Source of the DNA: Ampelocalamus luodianensis
Taxonomy: Eukaryota > Streptophyta > Magnoliopsida > Poales > Poaceae
Direction: 5' to 3'
Assembly: GCA_036346255.1 (NCBI GenBank)
Contig: CM070639.1
Span: forward strand, 3,048,001 to 3,112,000
DNA length: 64,000 bases
Part shown: piece by piece, positions 13,774 through 24,000 of the stretch
Layout: every line of letters starts with the position of its first letter
Position numbering within the stretch: the first letter of the stretch is position 1
Notes under the pieces: generated by a model
The model's input: the letters and a program-made list of their open reading frames with translations, nothing else
Told to the model about the DNA's origin: nothing
The model's database searches: none
Translations under genes and position numbers: made by a program

Positions 13774-14053
13774 TTTTTTACGAATCACCCGGTACAACAC
13801 ATAGACGCCCACACACACGTACACCACCACATGCACGCACTCACACACGCGACGCCTACGGAAGACTAGACGAGCGGAGGTTGAAGAAGAAATGACGAAG
13901 TCACCACTGACGTGTCGCTTGCGACAGGCACGTCGCCTCCCACTTAACGAAAATCCTCCTAAATGAGACACACAGGGCCAAATCTGGGGTTTGAACCCTG
14001 GTGGGCTAGGGGTACAACCACCTCCACTAGCCACCCAAACAAAACTTGGTTTT
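13774..14053 (-). mobile_element. tRNA-derived SINE, minus strand
   Basis: About 280 bp flanked by the 15-bp direct repeat CTCTAATTGGTTATT (13759-13773 and 14054-14068). Read on the minus strand it starts near TGGCTAGTGGAGG (A-box-like, 14021-14033) and has GGGTTCAAACCC (B-box, 13988-13999), the two parts of a tRNA-type RNA polymerase III promoter, and it ends in an A-rich tail (T run at 13774-13779 on the + strand). These are the defining marks of a tRNA-derived SINE inserted by target-primed reverse transcription. Which plant SINE family it belongs to is not decided. Confidence 0.8.
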
Positions 14054-14068
14054 CTCTAATTGGTTATT

Positions 14069-14939
14069 CTTGATCCTACACACACTTATAAGTTGTGATT
14101 TTTCCTTCGCACCACCGACGTGGACTGTTCCCAACAATCCTTACTCAGCTCTGTTTCTACGTATCGATCGATCACGAATTCATGCGGTAGCTTGAGCTTA
14201 AGCCAAAAGCTAGCTACTAGTATTCCTGGATCGTTTATGCATGGATGCACTGTACCAGCGGAGTCGAATCGAAATCAGCTGGAGCCTGTGCCTGCGCAGG
14301 GTATGTATGTGTGGCATATATATATGCTGGGACATGATATGATCATGGAGCCCACATATACGCCATGCATGCAGTTCAGAGTCACATCAACACATGCAAC
14401 ATGTATGTAGTGCTGCTATCTGTCATAGGTTGCACAGTAGCACTCCGATTCTTTCTCTCCTGCGTTGTAATGTCACTATGTCAGTAGCACAGCATGCAAA
14501 GACCGAGCCACGTACGTAGTCCCGTAAGCTCCCTCGCTCGCCTCCACCAAGCTACACACCAAAACCCTAACAGTAACAGCGATCGATCACACGCAGAGAT
14601 GGGAAGGAAAAGGATAGCAGCAGCAGCAGCAGCACAGCTTGCTTTGACGTGTACGTGTCTCTGCAGAAATGGCAGATCCTGCATGCGTTCTTACATTGTT
14701 TATGGGTTCTAATTCCTTCATGGGTTCTCCCACTGTAATGTAATCATCCGCCTGCTTAATTTCTTCCCAGCTTTGTGTCGAATTTCCAACCATCTGACGC
14801 GTCTCCTCTCTGTTACTGTTTGTCGTCGTCGTCTTCACCTTCAGCGAGCGAGCTCCATCGTCTTAGCCCCGGTGTCAATGTACAGAAACTGTCGCTTCTT
14901 TCTAGGTGTCTCTGAATATCTATCTATCTATCGAAATTT
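14069..14939. other. Intergenic, no gene seen
   Basis: Contains a (GCA)6 tract at 14616-14633 within a short ATG-started frame and a TATC tract near 14917-14932. No conserved coding sequence was recognised. Confidence 0.5.
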
Positions 14940-15287
14940 GGACTTAATTAGCCCCCTACAGCAGTATAATTTCTAAACTAGCCTCACTACCACCAGAATT
15001 CCATTTTTAACCCCTTTATATCACCTTCTGCGCCCGTACTGTGCAGTTTCTAGTTGCTGCCGTCGGGTTTGGCAGCAACTTAGTAGCTGCGGCTGGGCTC
15101 GGCAGCAGGTACAACTTCATGCTGCGGTTCGGCTTGGCAGCACCTAGATGCTGCTGATTGGCACGACATGAACTCGGTTGCTGTCGTCCCCGACGGCAGC
15201 AGGTGTTAGGATGAGGCTAAAACTGGGATTTTTACGCTAAAGTGGCTAGTTTAGGAATTAATTTGTGCTACGGGACCAAAACAGTCC
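14940..15287. mobile_element. Inverted-repeat element packed with mini-hairpins
   Basis: The outer arms are imperfect inverted repeats beginning GGACT. The stretch AATTTCTAAACTAGCC (14967-14982) on the left is matched on the right by the reverse complement of GGCTAGTTTAGGAATT (15244-15259). The core holds four GC-rich units in which TGCTGC(C) is followed by GGCAGCA. The first is a perfect 9-bp stem, GTTGCTGCC/GGCAGCAAC (15053-15061 and 15071-15079). The size and structure are MITE-like. No clear target duplication was found, and the element sits between TATC microsatellite tracts. Confidence 0.55.
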
Positions 15288-16955
15288 AGAGCTCCTATCT
15301 ATCTATCTATCTATCTATCTCAAAGTATCACTTTTTGCTTATCAATATCGCAAATTTTAGGCCATGAATGGTCGCTTCCACCGTCAACAAACTACAGATT
15401 GCCCTTCAAATTTGGGAATTCAGACAAGAAGATAGTACTAGGAGTAAAATTAAGATATCAAATAATGGAGGCTGCAAAGAGCAAGGGATAAAGCCATAAG
15501 CCATGAGAGAGGTGTTTTTTGGTTTTTTGCGGAATAGAATACTTTTTGCCACTGAAGTTCGCTAAAATTACCTACGAAATATCATCACATATAAATCGAA
15601 ACCCATTCATTTTCCCCTCGTTCCTCCTCCCCACCCACCCCCCTCACCAGACGCGATTCGATCCCACTCCCCTCCGCCATCCTGCCGCCTCTCCTCCCCT
15701 CGTCCGCCGCCGTCTCCTCCCTCGCCCGCCATCGCCGTTGCTACCTCCTCGCCCGACGCCGCAGCTTTCCTCCTCGTCCGTGCCTCCTCCTCGCCCGCCA
15801 TCGCAATGCCGGCACCTCCGGCGGTCTCGCCCGCCACCTCCTGGTCCGACGCCACCTCCCCCAGTCCGACTCCGCCTCAACTCGCGTTGTCATATTTTTT
15901 TTTTTTGTGGCTGAAATTTCTCTGGTTTGTTCAATTAGCTCTGTGCAGTTTTTCAAATTGTGTACAGTTCTTTTTGAATTTTCTGCTGGAAACTTCTATT
16001 GTTGATAATATGCAAGATTTCAGCATGTTCTGGGCTAAAAATTTTGTAATCAATTCAAGGCTCAATTTATAAGTTCTTAACCGATCCGTACTAATTTCTG
16101 CCAACAATGATGATCAAGTACATACATCCCTGCTTCCTTGACTTCATTGACTTTGCAAGATGTGAATAATCTTGAACAGCAGATTGAGTTTTCTCTTCAC
16201 AAAGTTTGATTAAGGAAGTTAACAACTAAACAACTTGGTGCAATAGTTGTTGGTTCTTTTATTTGGCCAAAATCTACATTTCTCATCAGTGCTAACACCC
16301 TAATTTCTAGCAGCAACAGCTACTTGATCAGCAGTTGCTTGAGATGCATGTGACACAGGGTATGCAAAAGAAGATCCATTAATTCAGTGTTCTCCCATCT
16401 CTTAGTACACCCTTTTAACATAATTGAGTTGTGATGGTATTTTTTTCGTTCCAACAGGAGATGCACATGTCAGCGACCAGAGCGACTATTTGTGCCAAAT
16501 AGACTATGATGGCTTTATCGGTGAATGAACAAGTGGTAACTTGTATAAGGGGTATTTTAGACTTTACAACTTTAAACCAAAACTTAATAGACCGAAAAAA
16601 TCAGATTACTAAACACCCTACCTTGGCTTAAAAACTAGACGTTTATAAGTGTATTTTCAATAGTTAGAGACAATCTTGTCTCTAACATATCTTACATCAT
16701 CTTTAGAGACAATATCTCTAATAGACAGTTTCTACTACACTCTCTAACACTTATATTTTATAAATTTTTTAAACGGGCTTACATGTCAACTAGATGTCAA
16801 CTAAAGTAAATTAATGTATTATGTCTTGTTTCGCGTGCACGAAGAGACGACATGTTCTCTCTTCTCCCCCTCTCTCCTCCACGTAGGATTTTGTTGACGT
16901 GACATAGCTAAGAGACGATAATAAATGCACTATTGGAGATGCCCTAATCTCCTTA
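15288..16955. other. Intergenic, GC-rich island and AT-rich flanks, no gene
   Basis: (TATC)n at 15296-15320. A pyrimidine-rich, CCTCC-dominated island lies at 15620-15880 with frames open on both strands through composition alone. Beyond it the sequence is AT-rich. It could be the leader of an unrecognised transcript or the middle of a non-autonomous element, and neither is supported by a protein match. Confidence 0.4.
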
Positions 16956-17303
16956 GAGCATCTACAATAGTTTGTTTCTTAGTTTATTACTAAGAGGAAA
17001 GAGAGTACTCAATTTAATAAAAAGAAACAAGTTTTTCAATAAATTGTTTCTTGAGCTTGTATCTAACTTTAATTACTACGAGTGTGCATAATGTTTCTTG
17101 ATATCAACAAAACGCGTTTTTAGGTAACAAACAAGTCTTCAATAACTATTTTGTTGTTTCTTGTATTTTGGTATCAACAACTTGTTTGTTTCTTCATCTA
17201 GAAACAAGCTTATCTTATCTTTTCACCATCTCTCTTTCATATTACCTAAATACTAATGTGTCCATCCCTTAGTAACAAGTGATATGAACTGTTGCAGATG
17301 CTT
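16956..17303. mobile_element. MITE with GCATCT(A/G)CAA terminal inverted repeats
   Basis: The left end reads GCATCTACAATAGTT (from 16958). The right end, read in reverse complement, is GCATCTGCAACAGTT (to 17301). About 345 bp, AT-rich, non-coding, with several copies of TTGTTTCTT-like words inside. Superfamily not determined. Confidence 0.6.
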
Positions 17304-19168
17304 TTTAAAAAAAAGCTGACTTTAAATTATAAACAAAAAACCTAAGCATCCCAAAGGTGGCGGCTAGTTATCTTCTCACGAGGCCGAATCGCAGCCGTCC
17401 GGATCTAACGGCTGGCCCGAATCGTACAGTTCACGATCGGTCAACGGAGTCCACGCAGCCTTTTCCCCTCCCTCTAGTGTACGGGGCTAGTGGCACCCAG
17501 GGAGGTACCAGCAGAGCCAGGCGACACCTCGGATTCTCTGTGGTCACGGATTTCTTCTTCTTCATTCTCATCATTTGTTCTTTCAAGAGTATTACCAGTG
17601 TACATCACTTACTGTTTTCTCAATGTAAATTGTGGTTTGATGCATGGCTATTTCCATGTGGAATTTTACTGCTGCTGCTGCTGCTTGGGCGTAAAAAAAC
17701 AAGAGCAAATGTAGTAGTAGCCCAGTAGAGTAGTAGTGCATTGTATTTGAATTTTCGCAATTGCTGTTCCCAGAAGATCTGAGCGAGGCAGCAGCAAGGT
17801 GCAGTCGTTTGACTGTGTGGATTTGCAAGAGGAGGACACGGGAGGACACATGCACAGTAATCTTGAGTGTATTGCACTGATATCATTTAAATATTTAAAC
17901 AACTGTACTTGTTTTTTTTAAAATATGTTGATCTAATTTCTACTTAATAACTAAGATTCATGTTACATTAAAAACCATAAAAATTAATATCCTCTCAACC
18001 GCACTCTCTCTATTTCATAACTGAGTCATATGAGTTGTTTAATACTTCGAATCGACTCATATACAGAGTTCGGTTTCAGATTTTTTTTTTGTTAGAATTG
18101 ACCACTCCAATATATTGAATTGATTCAATATCTTCTCTTTCTTTTTTGCACCGGCTAAAACAACATGGTACTAATCCTGTAGTGGACAAAGGGAGGTGCA
18201 TTATTTCATTTCTTCATTTTTCTTGGGCTGCGCCTTCATCTTCAATGCGCAAAAACTTCAAAAAGAACTTCTCTCCATTACGCTGAAATCCAGCTTTTGC
18301 TCACTGTTTCAGTTAGACTACTTTAGCAACATTTTATTCTGAAGGAGAATTTGTTCTTACATGAGAAAAATGAGTGCTAAAAAGCTGTAAATCTACCTGT
18401 TTTTTTTTTACCATTTTCTTTTCTTTTACAAGCTTTGTATATGAAAGCAGAGACATGATTAAAAAAAAAATAACTTTTAAAAGCATAGAGGTACTGAGGC
18501 TGATGACCTTAGCTAGGAGAGCAGACAGACAGTAGTAGCAGGCCAGCTGCACCACGGTATCTTTCTATATATATATATTTTTTGTTCTGAGACAGTATAT
18601 ACTAGCACTAGTATTTTTTTTATAGAAAGAGCCACACTCTTGAAAAGAATAGAAACATGTTCCTATCGAAAGCTTAAAAGAAAAAACAAATGCTCACACA
18701 GACTTCTAAAAAGTACTGGCAAAAAAAAAAAAACTTCCCTCCACGCCGAAATAATCTATCTTTGAGAGAACTTTACACTGTTTAAAGCTGTCACTTATCC
18801 TGTGAACTCTACGTCTCTACCAAAAAAGCCTTTCTGTTTTGCACAGTGGAGCTCTGTTTAAACCAAAATCTGAGAGGATGTGCAAATTGCAAGTGCAAAC
18901 TCTATTCCAGCAATGTCGTTATGAGCTGCCGAATCAATATTGTATGACAGAAAAAGTGGTATTTCTGCACTGAGAATTTGCTCAAAGAAGTGCTTCGTGC
19001 CATGTTAACAAGAGAAATATTTTTTCTTGGTTCCTATAAAGTTGATCTATTTCCTATAAAATTCCTACAAAAATACTATGAAATTCATAGGTTTCAAACA
19101 GGTCTAGTTATTTCGATTTTTTGTTTTGTTTTTGCATATAGCACCTTCATGTATATGTCTACGACCAT
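17304..19168. other. Intergenic, no gene seen
   Basis: Contains a short GC-richer patch at 17355-17530, a CTG run at 17670-17685 and otherwise AT-rich sequence with A/T homopolymers. No protein family was recognised in any frame. Confidence 0.5.
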
Positions 19169-20507
19169 GTTTGGGATAGCTTCGGTTTCGGCTTTTCACC
19201 CGAAAAAGCCGAAAGCCTCCGAAACAGTTTTTTTTATAGCCGCTTTTCTCCAAGCCGCTTCGTGTTACAACTCGCAGAAGTCGGAAGCTGCCCGTGGGGA
19301 GCTTCTGTGGCTTCATGCAGCCTCTATTCCGGATTCACCCGAGTTGGGGAATTACCTCTATTGCCATTCACCCATAACCTCCCAATGCCACTCTATAACC
19401 ACCCAAAGCTCTCTCCTCGCACACCCACTTGCCTCCCTCCTCCTCCCCCGCCCGCCCTCTCGCTTGCCTCCCCGGCTCACTCCTCTGTCGATGGTCACCT
19501 CCTTCTCCTTGGCTCCCTTCTCCCCCAGCGCCCTCCTCCTCCGGCCACCTCCTCCTCGGCGCGCATCTCCTCCCTCGACACCCTCCTTCTCGACTCCCTC
19601 CTCCTCCCTCGCCTGACAGCTCGCTTGCCTCCTCCTCCTCCGCTCGCCCGCACGCCTCCCCGGCTCACTCCTCTGCCGGTGGTCATCTCTTTCTCCTTGG
19701 CTCCCTCCTCCCCTAGTGCCCTCCTCACCGGCTACCTCCTCCCCGGCGCGCATCTCCTCCCCCGACACCCTCCTTCTCGGCTCCCTCCACCTTGCCGCCT
19801 CCTCCCTAGTGCCCTAGATGTGGATCTTGCCCGCGGTCGCCCTCCTCCTGCAGTGCCCACCTCGCCCGACGACGGCCCAAACCCTAGCCGCCGCCGGTGG
19901 CTCTGTTTTTTCTTTTTTTTTTCAGTTGTAAACTTAATATTTTGTAATAATTATTTATTTGTTGTGTTTATTATTCACGGTAATAATTGTCTGTGATAAT
20001 TATTTATATAATAATTATTTTATAGTAATAATTATTTATTGTAATAGTTGTTTATAATAATTATTTATTGTGATGAATGTTTATTGTAATAATTATCATT
20101 AAATACACTAATTGCGCTATATTGTGTTGTTTGCGGTATATTATCGTTAATTGCGGTTGCGGTATATTACGCTGTTTGCGGTATATTGTCGATAATCGTC
20201 GTTGAATACGATCAATTGCGGTAGTCCTTGTTCATTGCAGTTAAATACGCTAATTACGGTCAATTTATCGTTCAATACCGTTAGTTGTCGTCAAATATCG
20301 TTAGTTATCATTAATAATCGTCAATTGTTGTTAATTGTCGTTAAATATTGTTAATTATGTTAAACAACATCAAATAAGTCATTACTGTCCTCATAAGCAT
20401 TTCAGATATTGTTCATCTCAAAACTACAATCAACCTAAAAATCGGACAGTCAAGCATAAAATCTATCCAACTCAATGAGAAGCTGCTTTCGAAAAAAAGC
20501 TACAACC
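19169..20507 (+). mobile_element. Non-autonomous DNA element E1
   Basis: About 1.34 kb. It begins GTTTGGGATAGCTTCGGTTT and ends ACAACCATTCCAAAGAG, so the ends are loosely inverted. The order is an end module rich in TTCGG/CCGAA, then a CT-rich GC island (19360-19900) with frames open on both strands, then an AT-rich array of TAATTATTT and GTTAATTGTCG-like words (19920-20390). The same modules in the same order, inverted, make E2 at 52785-54215. No transposase is seen. Boundaries are approximate and no target duplication was established. Confidence 0.55.
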
Positions 20508-20733
20508 ATTCCAAAGAGCGCCTGCAACAACCCTGTACAGTCCGTGTGATGTCACGGTCCAAAGAAATTTACAAACACTCTTAAAAAATAAATTAGAAGC
20601 ACTATAGAAAAAAAAAGAAATTCAGAAAAGGAAATGTCTCATTCTAATGTGAAAAACTGAACACTCAAACGAGGAGAGATCCTTAAAAAAAAAAAAAAAG
20701 AGGAGAGAGAGAAATTTTATCTCCAAGAAAAAG

Positions 20734-20752
20734 AGGAGAGAGAGAGAGAGAG
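20734..20752. repeat. (GA)n microsatellite
   Basis: Pure GA run in the region just upstream of the HD-Zip III gene, possibly within its promoter or leader. Confidence 0.9.
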
Positions 20753-20908
20753 TCCTCGTGTGAAGACCAGAGCTACTACTAGTCTGCTACTGCTTGCTAG
20801 CTAGTGAGTATTAAAACCAGCCCACGGAGACTTGTTCCTCTCCTTCCCTTTTCCAGTCAGACACCACCACCACAACGACAAACCACCCCAATAACCCGAG
20901 CAAACGCC

Positions 20909-20956
20909 ATGGCAACCACGGGAGCTCGCGGCAGCGCCTCGACCTTCAGGCCATGA
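20909..20956 (+). promoter_or_regulatory. Upstream ORF 1 of the HD-Zip III gene
   Basis: ATG at 20909 opens a 15-codon frame that ends at TGA 20954-20956, about 100 bp before the main ATG. If this stretch is transcribed, it would reduce initiation at the main start. That it lies in the mRNA is inferred from its closeness to the main ATG. Confidence 0.45.
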
Positions 20957-21027
20957 CGCGCCGGCGTCGTTGGCCGTGGCTCCAGCTCCTCCTCTCCATC
21001 GTACCCTTCCTCCTCTCCCTCGGGTAG
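20953..21027 (+). promoter_or_regulatory. Upstream ORF 2 of the HD-Zip III gene
   Basis: The ATG at 20953 overlaps the stop of uORF 1 (ATGA). The 24-codon frame is Arg/Leu/Pro-rich and ends at TAG 21025-21027, 29 bp before the main ATG. Confidence 0.45.
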
Positions 21028-21056
21028 CAGCGATCGACAGCACAGGCGGCGCCGGG

Positions 21057-24000
21057 ATGGCGGCGGTGGGGAGCAAGGAGAAGCTCTCCCCGGGGGCGGC
21101 GCCGCAGGTGGACACGGGCAAGTACGTGCGGTACACGCCGGAGCAGGTGGAGGCACTGGAGCGCGTCTACACCGAGTGCCCCAAGCCCAGCTCGCTGCGC
21201 CGGCAGCACCTCATCAGGGAGTGCTCCATCCTCAGCAACATCGAGCCCAAGCAGATCAAGGTCTGGTTCCAGAACCGCAGGTCAGCCTCTCTCTCTCTCT
21301 CTCTCTCGATCTGGGTTGCTCGGGTTGGTCTCGTTTTGGTGGGTTCTTGCCGGGAATGCGGCAAAGGAGTGGCATCTCCGAGTCTCCGACTGCTTCGTTG
21401 TGTTCTTGGATGTTGCAAAATAAGTGTGCATTTCTGGGGGTTCTTGCGTTGGGTTTTGGTACTGAGATGCGTTTTTGTCGTGTAAAGGAGCCAGCTTTGT
21501 GCGGTTTTGGTGTGGGAGATTTGGTTTTTGGGTAGTTTTTGGACGTTTTTTTTTGGGTTTGGTTGTGGGAATGTGCGGTTTTTGTTGTGTTTTTTCTTGG
21601 TACAGTTTGGAACTTTTGCTGTTGAAGGAGTTCTAATGGGTTGGATTGGTGGAAGGAGGCTCGTTACTCGGATTTGTTTCTCAAAGGGTGTGTTATTTGG
21701 GAGTTCCTTGCATTGTGTAGTTTATTATTATGGAGATGGCTAAATGAGGCACCTTTGTATGCTTTCTTTAATTTGATCTTGATTTAAGCTCATTTTAGGT
21801 TTTGACAACACTTTGCACAATTATTTGGGTTTCTGTACCTCCACTGTTCTTCTCTACATCCTGTTGCCGTTTGTGTGGTGGTTAGGGATCTTTGCGCTGG
21901 TTTCCTTTGTGGATTTTTGCGGTGATGGGAATGGTCAACCATCCTGGATTCTCCAAGGACTTCACACTTCTTTTGTTCGGTTTAGATGGAAAAAAATCTT
22001 TGGGCTATGTGTTACTCCCAAATTGCGATGCTGTTGTTTGTGGTGGCAATGATTGCCTCGAATAAAAATGCCTTGGGAATTTCTTGTTTCCTGTGCTTGC
22101 CATTTTGAGTTTGAGGCCCATCTTTTCACCACTGCCTGTGGTGGTGTTCTTGTTTACTGTGCTTTAGGCCCCTAAACACCACCTCTTGGGCTATCGTTTT
22201 GCTTTCTTCTTTCGGTGGATTGCAAGTAGTGCAATATTTTTGTTGTTGGTGGTACCACTGTGGAAGGATAGGGAGAAGAACAAAACTTATCGAATAAGTT
22301 TGGTTATTGGTATCACTGTACTCATGAAGGCGAAATATAATCAAGAATCTTTTTACCCATGGCAGGATGTTCAGATTTAGACTAGACTTCGCAGATGCAG
22401 ACACAAACATCACTTTCAATTAGGCAATGATTCACATATATGTCTTGCTATTACATAGTATTAGCCATTTGTCTCTTTTGCTCCACTTTTCCCTTGTTCC
22501 TGTTTGATGACCCCGGGGCTGCCTTTGCCTAACTCCCTTTGTGCACGTTTGGTCCGTGCCAAACTGCCAATCAGCAGCAACAAGGGAATATTGTGTGTTA
22601 GAAGCCGCTATCTTTTTAGTTGTTTATTTAGGTGCGCTTGCCACTGAAGTGTGCGTTTCTTGTGATTGGTAGATGCCGGGAGAAGCAGCGCAAGGAGGCC
22701 TCCCGCCTGCAGACCGTGAACCGGAAGCTGACTGCGATGAACAAGCTGTTGATGGAGGAGAATGACCGGCTACAGAAGCAGGTGTCCCGTCTCGTCTACG
22801 AGAACGGTTACATGCGGAACCAACTCCACAATGTGAGCTCCCTGCCCTTTTCGGTGTTATGCGGGCTTGTGTACTAGAAATGGTTTCATAGGTTGCAGTA
22901 TGTTGCAATGTTGATTCAAAGGCTATTATACTATCATGTTTCAATTGCAGTAATATTTGTTTGCAATTCTGCAGCCTTCTGTGGCCACCACAGACACAAG
23001 CTGTGAGTCTGTGGTGACGAGTGGTCAGCACCATCAACAGCAAAACCCAGCAGCACCGCATCCGCAAAGGGATGCGAACAACCCAGCTGGGTAATTGTCA
23101 TACCTAGTCTCATTTGTTAGGCTAAGGGTAGGTTTGATCTATGCAAGTTTGCTGAGATGCTCTTTTTCTTACAGTCTGCTCGCTATTGCTGAGGAGACCT
23201 TGGCAGAGTTCCTGTCCAAGGCAACGGGAACTGCTGTCGAATGGGTGCAAATGGTTGGGATGAAGGTAATGCATTCGTTGTACAAGATAGTACTGCACAA
23301 TGTGTTAACTTTTCTTGCATGTTCTTTCTAACTGCTTCAAATGGGAACTTGATTGCAGCCTGGTCCGGATTCCATTGGAATCATCGCTGTTTCGCACAAT
23401 TGTAGTGGCGTAGCAGCACGAGCTTGCGGCCTTGTGAGCCTGGAGCCCACAAAGGTATGATCTTGCTCATTGGCATTTTTTTGTTTCCCTTCTACAGACA
23501 TGAGACACTCCCTAATGAGCTTCCTTTTAGGTTGCGGAGATCCTCAAGGATCGCCCATCTTGGTATCGCGACTGCCGGTGCGTTGATATCCTCCATGTTA
23601 TCCCTACGGGTAATGGTGGAACTATTGAGCTAATCTACATGCAGGTACATATCTGCTCACAAGTTGCAGTTTTCACGTGCTTATTTCTGTACTAGTTGCT
23701 GTCATTGCCCTTTTAATTCTGTACTGGTTGTTGTCATTGCCCTTTCACTTCTGTACTAGTTGTTGTACTGGTGTTGATGATGATCATTGCCCTTTTAATT
23801 CCTTAGACTTATGCACCGACGACTTTGGCGGCACCACGCGACTTTTGGACACTCCGTTACACCAGTGGCCTTGAAGATGGCAGTCTTGTGGTATTACTTC
23901 GCTCTTCAATTGCCTGCTGTCAGTTTACCAAAAAAATGTCTGCTGTCATTTTTCTTGTACTCTTTGTCATTTTCTGATCGGGTTCAATCTGTTTGGACAA

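Noticed and set aside
14599..14712. ATG frame starting MGRKR with a poly-Ala run, resembling a MADS-type start
   Set aside because: After the first five residues there is no MADS-domain sequence; the Ala run is a GCA microsatellite.
15519..15956. Long frames on both strands in a CCTCC-rich island
   Set aside because: Proline/Ser/Arg-rich on one strand and Gly/Arg/Glu-rich on the other; no domain or conserved start, so composition explains them.
16640..16950. Possible MITE ending in TTGGAGATGCCCTA
   Set aside because: The right end looks MITE-like, but I could not find a matching left inverted end or target duplication.
19262..19996. Frame of 244 codons (+) and overlapping 136-codon frame (-)
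   Set aside because: Lies in the GC island of element E1, low-complexity, repeated in E2 without frame conservation.
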